From JBALVT01 sp965262875 (GTDB lineage Bacteria > Pseudomonadota > Gammaproteobacteria > Pseudomonadales > Halieaceae), in assembly GCA_965262875.1 (NCBI GenBank), contig OZ253569.1, positions 4,712,001 to 4,776,000 of the forward strand: a DNA stretch of 64,000 nucleotides, given 5' to 3'. The notes under the pieces are model-generated. The model was not told the DNA's origin, made no database searches, and saw only the letters and a list, made by a program, of their open reading frames with translations. The translations under genes and the position numbers were made by a program. Below are positions 26,407 to 34,600 of the stretch, one piece after another. How positions within the stretch are numbered: position 1 is the first letter of the stretch; the number at the start of each line of letters is the position of its first letter.

Positions 26407-28578
26407 ATGGCTGAATTGGCTCACAAAAGCTTGCGCGTATACGCTTGTACGCTCGCATTCGTTTTGCTCGCAAGCGCCTGTACTCCCCAGGAGAAAGTCA
26501 TAGTAAGCGATGATCAGCTTGCTCATAAATCGGGTCGAGGCGGCAACCAGCCGATCGAGTCGGATCGGGAGATCGACAATTGGTTAAGTCATGGTCGCAC
26601 CGACAGTGAACAGCGTTATAGCCCGTTGTCTGGAATCAATAAAGACAATGTTGCGAATCTATCCTTGGCATGGTTCGTAGATCTTCCGGGTAAGCGAGGG
26701 CAGGAAGCGACCCCGCTGATCGTCGATGGTGTCATGTATACCAGCTCGGCGTGGAGCCATGTCATTGCCCTTGATGCCGCTACGGGAGAGCAGCTTTGGT
26801 CATTTGATCCCGAAGTACCGAAATCTACGGGTGTAAAAGCGTGCTGTGATGCCGTAAACCGTGGAGTCGCTTTCAAGGATAACCGCATCTTTGTTGGGAC
26901 CTTAGATGGCCGACTGATCGCATTGGATGCAAAAACGGGCAGTAAGTTGTGGTCTATCGTCACGGTTGATCAAAACAAGCACTACACCATTACCGGCGCA
27001 CCCAGGGTTGTAAAGGATAAAGTATTCATAGGAAATGGCGGCGCCGAGTACGGCGTGCGCGGTTATTTGTCAGCTTACTATGTTAATGACGGCGCGCTGG
27101 TGTGGCGGTTTTATACGGTGCCGGGTGCTCCAGGTGAGGCGGTCGGAACCGAACCTGTCGAAGCGCAGACTGCGACTTGGAACGACCAATGGTGGAAATT
27201 CGGCGGTGGGGGCACTGTTTGGGACTCGATGTCTTATGACCGAGAATCCAACTTACTCTATTTTGGTGTCGGTAACGGTTCACCCTGGAATCCCAACATC
27301 AGAACAGGGGGTAAGGGGGATAATTGGTTTTTATCTTCGATCGTTGCCGTCGACGCCGATACTGGTGAGTATCACTGGCACTATCAGACAACGCCCGGGG
27401 AGGCCTGGGATTTCACAGCGACGCAACATATTATATTAGCGGATATAGAGATTAAAGGAGAGCTGCGAAAGGTGCTGATGCAGGCGCCAAAAAATGGATT
27501 CTTTTACGTGCTTGATCGCACTAACGGTGAGTTGATATCGGCACAGCCCTTTGTGAACGTGACCTGGGCGCATAGAGTGAGCATAAAGACTGGCCGTCCT
27601 GTGGTAAATCCAGAAGCCGAGTACTGGAAAACGGGTAAGTCTGTGCTTGTTTCCCCTTCCTGGATGGGTGGACACAATTGGCATCCAATGTCCTATAGCC
27701 AGGAAACCGGATTGGTCTATTTGCCAGCCCAGGACACCTCTTTCCCGTATCTTGCTGAAGATGAGCAAACGCCTTCAAAGCTTGCTGTAAATCTCGGCGT
27801 GGATACAAAAGTGGCTAGTTTTCCAGATGATACGGAGGTAATTGAAGAGATAAAAAAGGCCACTACAGGCCAATTGCTGGCATGGGATCCCGTGCTGCAA
27901 AAGGAAGTTTGGCGGATTGAATATCCGGGGATTTGGAACGGTGGTGTGTTAAGCACTGCCGGTGGTTTGGTTTTCCAAGGCAGTGCAACAGGTTTCCTAA
28001 ACGCCTACGCAGCATCGGATGGCGAAAAGTTGTGGGAGTTTCCTGCACAAACGGGCATTGTCGCACCACCCATCACATATCGAATCAATAATGAACAATT
28101 CGTGAGCGTGAGTGCAGGTTGGGGAGGCATATTTCCATTGATGACAGGACCGCTTGTCGCTGACGCCACAGGGGGCGACCCCATAAATAGAAGTCGGATG
28201 TTGACTTTTAAGATCGGTGGTCGCGCTACGCTGCCAACACCGTCTGAACAGGCACAAGAGTTGCCGGATGTCTCCACTGTCAATGTTAGCTCGAAAACTG
28301 CGAGACACGGATTCGAAATATACGATCGCTATTGCAACAACTGCCATGGGACCGGTGCTGTGGGTGGTGGAGTGATTCCAGATCTCCGATATTCACCCCT
28401 CATAGTATCGCAAGAGATATGGAAGCAAATAGTAATTGACGGTGTATTAAGCGACAACGGAATGATTGGCTTTGGCGATGAGTTGTCTGGAAATGATGCA
28501 GAGGCGGTACGCCAATACGTGATCACTCGTAACCAATATGCCCATAGTGTTGGTGACACACGGCGTTTGAGTCGATGA
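26407..28578 (+). CDS. PQQ-dependent alcohol dehydrogenase with C-terminal haem c (quinohaemoprotein)
   Basis: A 723-residue periplasmic lipoprotein (lipobox ASAC, Cys25). The propeller shows PQQ features: EATP with Glu100, the vicinal disulfide Cys146-Cys147, W-motif repeats (ALDAATGEQLW, ALDAKTGSKLW) and the GEAWDFTATQ segment with the catalytic Asp. GNGSPWNP supplies the Ca-site Asn. A cytochrome c domain follows, with Cys643-Asn-Asn-Cys646-His647 and a likely Met686 ligand. The enzyme oxidises an alcohol to aldehyde or acid and passes electrons to the respiratory chain. The substrate is unknown. It lies 111 bp after the broken TonB receptor. A paralogue is encoded at 58447-60579. Confidence 0.93.
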   Translation: MAELAHKSLRVYACTLAFVLLASACTPQEKVIVSDDQLAHKSGRGGNQPIESDREIDNWLSHGRTDSEQRYSPLSGINKDNVANLSLAWFVDLPGKRGQEATPLIVDGVMYTSSAWSHVIALDAATGEQLWSFDPEVPKSTGVKACCDAVNRGVAFKDNRIFVGTLDGRLIALDAKTGSKLWSIVTVDQNKHYTITGAPRVVKDKVFIGNGGAEYGVRGYLSAYYVNDGALVWRFYTVPGAPGEAVGTEPVEAQTATWNDQWWKFGGGGTVWDSMSYDRESNLLYFGVGNGSPWNPNIRTGGKGDNWFLSSIVAVDADTGEYHWHYQTTPGEAWDFTATQHIILADIEIKGELRKVLMQAPKNGFFYVLDRTNGELISAQPFVNVTWAHRVSIKTGRPVVNPEAEYWKTGKSVLVSPSWMGGHNWHPMSYSQETGLVYLPAQDTSFPYLAEDEQTPSKLAVNLGVDTKVASFPDDTEVIEEIKKATTGQLLAWDPVLQKEVWRIEYPGIWNGGVLSTAGGLVFQGSATGFLNAYAASDGEKLWEFPAQTGIVAPPITYRINNEQFVSVSAGWGGIFPLMTGPLVADATGGDPINRSRMLTFKIGGRATLPTPSEQAQELPDVSTVNVSSKTARHGFEIYDRYCNNCHGTGAVGGGVIPDLRYSPLIVSQEIWKQIVIDGVLSDNGMIGFGDELSGNDAEAVRQYVITRNQYAHSVGDTRRLSR

Positions 28579-28915
28579 ATCCAACCAGCTCCCAACCGTT
28601 CTTTCCTGATACGTAGGCGCCTGTAGACGCCACTCCAAAACCGCAGCTATTTGCCGAATTTTGAAATAGACGGATCTCGGCGTATTAGAATCGGCGCAGT
28701 AGAACTGCGGCCCAGTCACACTCAAGAGCGACCAATAAGCAGGCACGATTCAAGCGTAGGGACTATAAGAATAAGTGTCGCTGAGAACGGTATGACGCCA
28801 CCACAGATTTGACGGTCAACGCTGGCGCCATACCCAAAAAAACCGTGCAGGTGCACGACCCGTTAAGTGTTGCACATAATGGGAATAAATCCAGCCCTCA
28901 TCGACCTTTGTGTCG
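28579..28915. other. Non-coding stretch between PQQ dehydrogenase and IS21-type accessory ORF
   Basis: No convincing gene is found in these 337 bp. TGTCGCTGAGAACGG at 28776 begins with TGT, as IS21 ends usually do, and internal repeats (GACGGTCAACGCTGGCGCC) follow, so the IS21 left end may be near 28776. The matching right end was not found, so this boundary is tentative. Confidence 0.35.
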
Positions 28916-29335
28916 ATGCCATCATCCAGCCGTCTCTACCACTGTTGTCGCTGCTACGCCCAGGTCATCGTCTGTACCCACTGTGATCGCGGCCAGCGGT
29001 ATTGCACCGATGGTTGCAGCCAGGAAGCCAGAAAGGAATCCATTAAACGAGCCAGAGCGAAGTACCAGGCCACTCGCCCGGGTCGCATGAATAATGCCGC
29101 TCGCCAACAGCGTTATCGAGAACGGCAACAACAAAAAGTAACGCATCACCGTTCTCTGGCAATAATACTCCGTGATCTACTGCAAACCGTGCCTGATGAG
29201 ATCAAAAGGGCCGATATGCCGGGTAAAACTGACGCCACCGTGCGCTGCCATCACTGTGGCGCGGTCTGCGGTCCCTTTTTGCGCAGTGATTTTCTGCAGA
29301 GCAGTCAGTTCAGGCGCAGATTCCGGCGACATTAG
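28916..29335 (+). CDS. Zinc-ribbon accessory protein of IS21-type element
   Basis: The protein (about 139 residues from ATG 28916; GTG at 28910 also possible) has a Cys-rich N-terminal part, LYHCCRCYAQVIVCTHCDRG and YCTDGCSQEAR, a basic middle rich in Arg (RARAKYQATRPGRMNNAARQQRYRERQQQ) shown here in pieces, and a second ribbon, CHHCGAVCGPF, near the C-terminus. I recall comparable zinc-finger ORFs directly before istA in IS21-like elements of other proteobacteria, but this is from memory and not searched. It starts 459 bp before istA. The role could be DNA binding or regulation of the element; unknown. Confidence 0.55.
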   Translation: MPSSSRLYHCCRCYAQVIVCTHCDRGQRYCTDGCSQEARKESIKRARAKYQATRPGRMNNAARQQRYRERQQQKVTHHRSLAIILRDLLQTVPDEIKRADMPGKTDATVRCHHCGAVCGPFLRSDFLQSSQFRRRFRRH

Positions 29336-29374
29336 TGCAGCGGCTGGACAGGAGTCATCAATCGGAGGGCAGTC

Positions 29375-30876
29375 ATGGCCATCGGCAAAGAAACTGAAGC
29401 AAAAATACTGCGCTACCATTTTGTTGAGAAGTGGCGAACGGGCACCATTGCGACCCAGCTTGGCATTCACCACTCAGTGGTTGATCGGGTACTGGCACAG
29501 GCTGGCCTGCCCAAGGTGGAGCGCACTCGCCGTGCATCGATCATCGACCCCTATCTGCCCTTTGTCATCGACACACCCTGCGGGAGTTTCCCACACTCAC
29601 GGCGGCCCGCTTGTATGAAATGGCCCGCCTGCGGGGATACCCCGGTGGCCCCAGCCAGTTTCGCCAGCGTATCAGTGAACTGCGGCCGCGCAAGCTGCCC
29701 GAGGCGTATTTACGCCTAAAAACCCTGCCCGGTGAGCAAGCCCAGGTTGACTGGGGTTCGTTCGGGCATATTCAGATCGGCAAGGCCCGGCGGCCGTTAA
29801 TGGCGTTTGTGATGGTGCTGAGCTGGTCGCGACAGATCTTCTTGCGCTTTTATCTCAACCAGCAAATGGAGCACTTTTTACGCGGCCATGTAGCGGCATT
29901 CGAGGCCTGGCAAGGATTGCCAAAGGTGCTGCTGTACGACAACCTTAAATCGGCCGTATTGGAGCGCCACGGTGACGCCATCCGCTTCCACCCCACCTTG
30001 CTGGCCTTGTCAGCCCACTATCGCTTCGAACCACGCCCGGTGGCGGTGGCCCGGGGCAATGAAAAGGGCCGGGTAGAAAGAGCGATTCGCTATATTCGCG
30101 ATAATTTCTTTGCCGCTCGTCACTGGCAAACACTGGCCGAACTCAATGCGCAAGCTGAGCACTGGTGCCAGGGTGTGAGTGCTGATCGGGCTTGCCCTGA
30201 AGAGCGTACGTTGACGGTCAGGGAAGCCTTCTTACAGGAGCAGGTGAGTTTGCCGGATAATCCCTTTGATACCCATGAGAGACAGCCCGTGCGGGCCGCC
30301 AAAACCCCTTATGTTCGCTTCGATCTCAATGATTACTCCATTCCCCATCAATACGTGCACAAGCCATTGAGCGTGAGCGCTGACCTGGAGCGGCTCCAGA
30401 TAGTGGAGGGCGATCAATGCATTGCTGAGCATCAGCGCAGCTTTGGCAAAGGGGAGCAAATCGAACAGGAGGCGCATATCAATGCCCTATGGCTGGAGAA
30501 AACCCACGCCAAACTACACCGGGGTCAGGATCGCCTGAGCCATGCTTCGGCGCACGCCCAGACGCTGCTGCAGCAATCGGCACAGCGTGGACATGTCATT
30601 AAAACCACGGTCCGGTTACTCAATCAACTGCTTGATGATTATGGGCGGGACGAGCTGCATGTAGCTCTGGGTGAAGCACTTGATCGGCAATCACCCTACC
30701 CGGAGGCGGTGCAGCACGTTCTTGAGCGCCGCCGTGATGAACAGCACCTGCCGCCACCGCTTGCTGTCGCCGTGCCGGCGAAGGTCAAACACTACAGCGT
30801 CAAGCTGGCTCGGCTTGCCGATTACGACAAGCTCAATGGCACCCGAAGCGAGACAGGAGATGATACCGATGATTGA
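29375..30876 (+). pseudogene. istA: IS21 transposase IstA, frameshifted
   Basis: The 5' part (29375 to about 29570) encodes the HTH start of IstA (ILRYHFVEKWRTGTIATQLGI). The frame then breaks around 29570-29578 (GACACACCCTGCGG) and continues in another frame with TLTAARLYEMARLRGYPGG through to the stop at 30874-30876. The second part has the IstA DDE core: QVDWGSFG, LYDNLKSAV and KGRVERAIRY. One base lost or two gained would explain the break. It may be a real mutation or a sequencing error at the ACACACCC run. The end overlaps the istB start. Confidence 0.85.
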
Positions 30877-31630
30877 TATCGAGCAACTCAAACAGCAGGC
30901 ACTTGAACTGAAGCTCCACGGCGTGCTGGCGCACTGGGGCGAGATCACCGACGAGCAATACCCCTGGCGGGCACAGCTCATCGCCTGGGAGCTTGCCGAG
31001 CGCAAACAGCGCTCACTCGAACGGCGCCTGAGCAGCGCCAGGCTGGGCCGGTTCAAACCGATGAGTGAGTTTGACTGGCAGTGGCCAAGCGCTATCGACC
31101 CACAAGCGATTCATGCCCTGATGCAACTGGGTTTTATGGACACGGCCAGCAATATTATCCTGCTGGGCAGCAACGGCGTGGGCAAATCGATGATCGCCCA
31201 GAACCTGGGGTATAACGCTGTCATGCACGGCTATACGGCGCTGTTTACCACCGCAGCGGCGATGCTCAACGACCTGGCAGGTCAGGATGGCGCCAATGCC
31301 CTGCAGCGTCGATTGAAACACTACGCCAGGCCCGCCTTGCTGGTAATTGATGAAGTGGGCTACCTCTCCTACAGCAATCGTCATGCTGACTTGCTGTTTG
31401 AAATCATCAACCGGCGCTATGAGAAATGTTCAACTTTGGTGACAACGAACCGTCCGTTTGGCGAGTGGAATGACGTGTTCCCCAATGCCGCGTGTGTGGT
31501 CTCCCTGATTGACCGTTTAGTCCATCACAGCGAGGTCATCGCCATTGAGGGTGAGTCGTACCGCATGAAGGAAGCGCAGGAGTGTGCGTCGAAGCGGCGC
31601 GAGACCAAAAAGCGAGGAAAGGCTAAATGA
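30869..31630 (+). CDS. istB: IS21 helper ATPase IstB
   Basis: The 253-residue protein matches IstB: N-terminal IDIEQLKQQALELKLHG, Walker A LLGSNGVGKSMIA, Walker B ALLVIDEVGYL, and the sensor segment LVTTNRPFGEWNDVF. IstB is a DnaC/DnaA-like AAA+ protein that brings the IstA transpososome to target DNA. ATG at 30869 overlaps the istA stop by a few bases and has AGGAGA about 9 nt before; ATG 30860 is also possible. It looks intact. Confidence 0.95.
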   Translation: MIDIEQLKQQALELKLHGVLAHWGEITDEQYPWRAQLIAWELAERKQRSLERRLSSARLGRFKPMSEFDWQWPSAIDPQAIHALMQLGFMDTASNIILLGSNGVGKSMIAQNLGYNAVMHGYTALFTTAAAMLNDLAGQDGANALQRRLKHYARPALLVIDEVGYLSYSNRHADLLFEIINRRYEKCSTLVTTNRPFGEWNDVFPNAACVVSLIDRLVHHSEVIAIEGESYRMKEAQECASKRRETKKRGKAK

Positions 31631-31764
31631 AAACCTTAAAAATCACAACCTACTGGACGGCTGAACAAGCCGATTGTATTTATCAGCTGCTCGGCGACCT
31701 GAGATCGGTACTGTGGGATCACTATGGTGATGAGATTGCAACTGTACGAGGAGATCCGGATTGA
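31627..31764 (+). CDS. Small ORF (45 aa) coupled to istB
   Basis: ATG at 31627 overlaps the istB stop as ATGA. The peptide begins MKTLKITTYWTAEQADCIYQ and continues LLGDLRSVLWDHYGDEI to TGA at 31762-31764. The composition is that of a folded, acidic peptide with conserved-looking WTAEQ and W-D-H-Y residues, rather than random sequence. It is likely an accessory ORF of the IS21-type element. Its function is unknown. Confidence 0.45.
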   Translation: MKTLKITTYWTAEQADCIYQLLGDLRSVLWDHYGDEIATVRGDPD

Positions 31765-31971
31765 GCAACAAGAGTACACAGACAGTGTCGAGGTAAATCA
31801 TGAGCTGCCGTTCTAGCCTGTGATCGATTGGAGTTAAGCCGGATCACTGTCGCCTCTTTGTCGTTCTTTTATTCTGCGGCAAATAACTGCGGGTTTACTG
31901 TGGCGCTAACAGCTGGGGCCACAAGAGCGCAGAGGTCAGAAAAAGCATCAAATAATCAGTTAGTTGCAGTG

Positions 31972-31995
31972 GAGTATAGGAAGGATTAATACCCC
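31972..31995 (+). repeat. 24-bp direct repeat, copy 1
   Basis: GAGTATAGGAAGGATTAATA followed by CCCC, identical at 32515-32538. It marks the point where IS21-side sequence stops and a 5'-truncated SDR reading frame begins. Confidence 0.9.
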
Positions 31996-32522
31996 CTGAT
32001 TTTGCTCAAAATGTTCAACAAGCCGGTTTAGAGATTGATATGTTGGTAAACAATGCCGGCTTTGGAACCCATGGTGTATTTGAGGAGCTCAGTCTGGAAC
32101 GAGAGCTGCAAATGATTAATCTGTCATGCAGGCTTCCAGTGGCGCTCTCGCACAAATTTATTGGCGCAATGAAACAAAGAAACCGGGGAGCCATCATCTT
32201 CCTGTCCAGTATGGCCGGCACGATGCCTATTCCCTTTATGTCAACCTATTCCGCCACCAAGGTATTTCCCTTGTTTTTCGCCGAGAGTCTGTACGGTGAG
32301 TTAACGGACACCAGTATTGATGTACTGGCGGTGTTGCCCGGTGATACCAGCACAGAATTTCGGGAAACGGCAGATTTGTCTAATGCATTCCCTATTCCCC
32401 CCAGAACGGCTGATGATGTCGTACAAACTACCTTCAGCGCGCTAGGCAACTGCCCGTCTGTAATTGATGGTGTAGCGAATAAAATGTCGGCGTTTGTTAT
32501 GACGCGTTTACCCAGAGTATAG
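31996..32522 (+). pseudogene. Short-chain dehydrogenase fragment, truncated at both ends
   Basis: In-frame coding begins PDFAQNVQQAGLEIDMLVNN and contains the SDR NAG motif (NNAGFGTHG), the catalytic Ser (IIFLSSMAGT) and Tyr-x3-Lys (TYSATKVF, Tyr and Lys in place). The N-terminal Rossmann glycine motif and about 55 residues are absent, replaced by IS21-side DNA and the 24-bp repeat. The C-terminus ends TRLPRV at the second repeat copy, about 30 residues short of DltE/YqjQ-like relatives. It is a gene stump with no cofactor-binding site. No start codon for it is evident; ATG 32040 would give an even shorter product. Confidence 0.85.
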
Positions 32523-32538
32523 GAAGGATTAATACCCC
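32515..32538 (+). repeat. 24-bp direct repeat, copy 2
   Basis: Identical to 31972-31995. It supplies the stop codon of the SDR fragment and is followed at once by another 5'-truncated gene (epimerase). The internal AGGAAGGA could act as a ribosome site for GTG at 32539. Confidence 0.9.
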
Positions 32539-33275
32539 GTGGATCTGGCCGAACCCGATGGGCTGGCCGGTGTTCCCACGGACTTTGACTACGTGCTCAA
32601 TTTTGCCGTCGTCAAGACGGGTGATTTTGACTACGATCTAGAGGCAAACGGCGAGGGAGTCGGGCGTTTGATGCTGCACTGCCGCAGCGCGAAAGCTTTT
32701 TTGCATCTGTCTTCCACGGCAGTCTATGAGTACGCGGGACATGACGCCCGCGTCGAAAATTCCCCTTTGGGTGACAATCACCGCGTCATGTTCCCCACCT
32801 ACAGCATCAGCAAAATTGCAGCGGAAACTGTTTGTCGCTTTGTAGCACACCAATTTAATATACCGACTACCATCGCCAGGCTTAGTGTTCCCTATGGCGA
32901 CAATGGAGGTTGGCCTTATTTTCATCTACTGATGATGGAGCAGGGTATCCCCATCGATGTTCACCCCGAGGCGCCAAACAACTACAATTTGTTGCATGTG
33001 GACGACTATCTCGAGAAGCTTCCCAGGCTGTTGGCCGCGGCAACGCCGGAAGTCACTACCGTCAATTTTGGCGGTTCGGATAAGACCAGTATTGAACAGT
33101 GGTGCGCCTATTTGACGGAATTGACTGGTTTTGAGCCCGTGTTCAAGGAAAACCCCAAAGCCTTTGGTAGTCTCAACATTGACACTGCGCGAATGCACGA
33201 GCTCATTGGTCCCACGCGGGTTTCATGGCGCGAGGGCATCGAGCGCCAGGTAAAGGCTCTGGCGCCACATTTATT
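32539..33275 (+). pseudogene. NAD-dependent epimerase/dehydratase, truncated at both ends
   Basis: The frame from GTG 32539 contains extended-SDR features: VLNFAVVKTGD, FLHLSSTAVYEY, the YSISK Tyr-Lys pair and ARLSVPYGDNGG, followed by LLHVDDYLEKLPRL. The N-terminal GxxGxxG nucleotide site is missing, cut at the 24-bp repeat. At the right end the frame enters ISL3 sequence at 33276 and ends inside the IS at 33333 after a foreign tail. The family member is probably a nucleotide-sugar or hydroxysteroid-type epimerase/dehydratase; unknown. The loss of the cofactor site makes it non-functional. Confidence 0.85.
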
Positions 33276-34595
33276 GGTTCTACTGGGAATCCTGTGGGTA
33301 GAGGTTGAGTTTTCCACAGTGGAACAGAATTGAAACTCGATAGTTTTCGAAGTTTCTAAATCCTCGGGCAGCCGATTTTATTGTCTGAATCTTTGAATTA
33401 AATCCTTCTGCGGTCGCATTGGTGATGCGATGTTTCAAGTAAGTCATTATGTTGTCGAGATGTTTCTTTAGCATCTTGGCGACTGATATGACCGGCTTTA
33501 GACGTGAATGTGTCGCCCACCAGTACCCTTTCTTAAAGAACGCCCGGGCTGGTTTATCGTAGCTGTAAGTCCACAGGTCAAGCAGCGTCTCTTTGATTGC
33601 CCAGGCTCGGGCAACCTTCAACCCCTTTGATTGAAGGCCATAAAAAGTGGCTTCATCTTTTTCACTCCAGTTGTCGGGATTGCGTAACCAGGTATAGCGA
33701 GACCCGACCAGGTCATTGATACCGGCGGCTCTTAATGTTTTATTTTCTTTGCGCCTGACTTGGTCAACCATTTTTGTAAGATAACTGACGATATGAAACT
33801 TGTCGTGAACAATGGCGGCGTTCGGTAAAGTCGCCTCAACTGCCGTCATAAATGGAACCCACATATCCACGGCAACAGCAGCTACTTCATTACGCTGCTG
33901 TTCTGGAAGCGTGGACAGCAATGCGGTTGCCGATTCCGTCGTTCTATCTGCCACGACCTCAAGCACTCTGGACGCATTCAAATCGTACAGCAGGCTGGCA
34001 TAGGATTGCCCCTTGCGAAAACTTTTTTCATCGATGCCAAGGTGTTTCACTTCCTCAACAGAGCGTCTGTCCATCCCTCTTTTCACTGCTCGGGATTGAA
34101 TATGATGCACCTCATCCCACGACAAACCAAGTAGTTTTGCGGCCTGTGTCTTGTTGCTGGCAGCCGACAGCACATCAATAGCGAAACGCTCAAATAAATG
34201 CGTAAAGCGTGCCTGCGTATCTGCCCACGATACTTTCAGGCTTTTGATTCCATGCGCTTTACAATGAATACGCGGAACCTGAGCAACTAACTGCGTCTTG
34301 AACTGCATCGTATCAAGGTGTCGCCATGTGCGTTGCTCACGATGGTCGTAAACCGAACAAAGGGCATGGCAGACACTACACGCGCCTTTCGTTCCCTTTG
34401 GCCAATCTATCTGGAGGGTAATTGATTTGTCGGTCAGATCCGGGGTAATAGCCGTGATTTTCCATGGGTCGCCAAGCCCCAAAAGTTGAGTAAACAACGC
34501 GGTATCTTTCATTTGAATATCTCCATAAAAAAAGACTCTTGTACCACATTCTTGACCATTGTTTGGCTTTTACCCATAGGAAACTCGGAAGAACC
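33276..34595 (-). mobile_element. ISL3-family element, full-length copy without target duplication
   Basis: A complete 1320-bp element with ends GGTTCTACTGGG (left) and CGGAAGAACC (right). The flanking octamers, CATTTATT on the left and GTTAATTA on the right, do not match, unlike the two other ISL3 copies here, so a deletion or exchange has happened at this copy after insertion. The left neighbour is a truncated epimerase and the right neighbour is the very end of the amidase gene. Confidence 0.93.
33280..34512 (-). CDS. ISL3-family transposase
   Basis: An intact 410-residue transposase with the N-terminal zinc-finger pattern CSVCHALCSVYDH..., the HTH-like middle and the DDE domain (LGIDEKSFRKGQSY, VDMWVPFMTAVE, and the C-terminal TNATAEGFNSKIQ Glu). 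It differs from the 39404-40636 copy at only a few residues (for example Gly to Ser near residue 13, and Ser to Pro near 96). Confidence 0.95.
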   Translation of the reverse strand: MKDTALFTQLLGLGDPWKITAITPDLTDKSITLQIDWPKGTKGACSVCHALCSVYDHREQRTWRHLDTMQFKTQLVAQVPRIHCKAHGIKSLKVSWADTQARFTHLFERFAIDVLSAASNKTQAAKLLGLSWDEVHHIQSRAVKRGMDRRSVEEVKHLGIDEKSFRKGQSYASLLYDLNASRVLEVVADRTTESATALLSTLPEQQRNEVAAVAVDMWVPFMTAVEATLPNAAIVHDKFHIVSYLTKMVDQVRRKENKTLRAAGINDLVGSRYTWLRNPDNWSEKDEATFYGLQSKGLKVARAWAIKETLLDLWTYSYDKPARAFFKKGYWWATHSRLKPVISVAKMLKKHLDNIMTYLKHRITNATAEGFNSKIQTIKSAARGFRNFENYRVSILFHCGKLNLYPQDSQ

Positions 34596-34600
34596 GTTAA

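Larger units (their letters stand above)
28776..31971 (+). mobile_element. IS21-family element with accessory ORFs (approximate limits)
   Basis: The core istA-istB pair is clear. Upstream is a zinc-ribbon protein and downstream a 45-codon ORF overlapping the istB stop; both stand in the same direction and probably belong to the element. The left limit is a guess from TGT at 28776. The right limit is set by a 24-bp repeat at 31972, where unrelated SDR sequence begins, and may represent truncation of the element. No target duplication could be identified. The istA gene is frameshifted, so the element is probably inactive. Confidence 0.6.

Noticed and set aside
29375..30876. Programmed frameshift in istA
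   Set aside because: The break lies in an ACACACCC tract with no A-rich slippery heptamer or following structure that I could see, so mutation or error is more likely.
31765..31971. A right inverted repeat for the IS21 element
   Set aside because: No complement of the candidate left end TGTCGCTGAG was found; weak similarity around 31890 is not enough.
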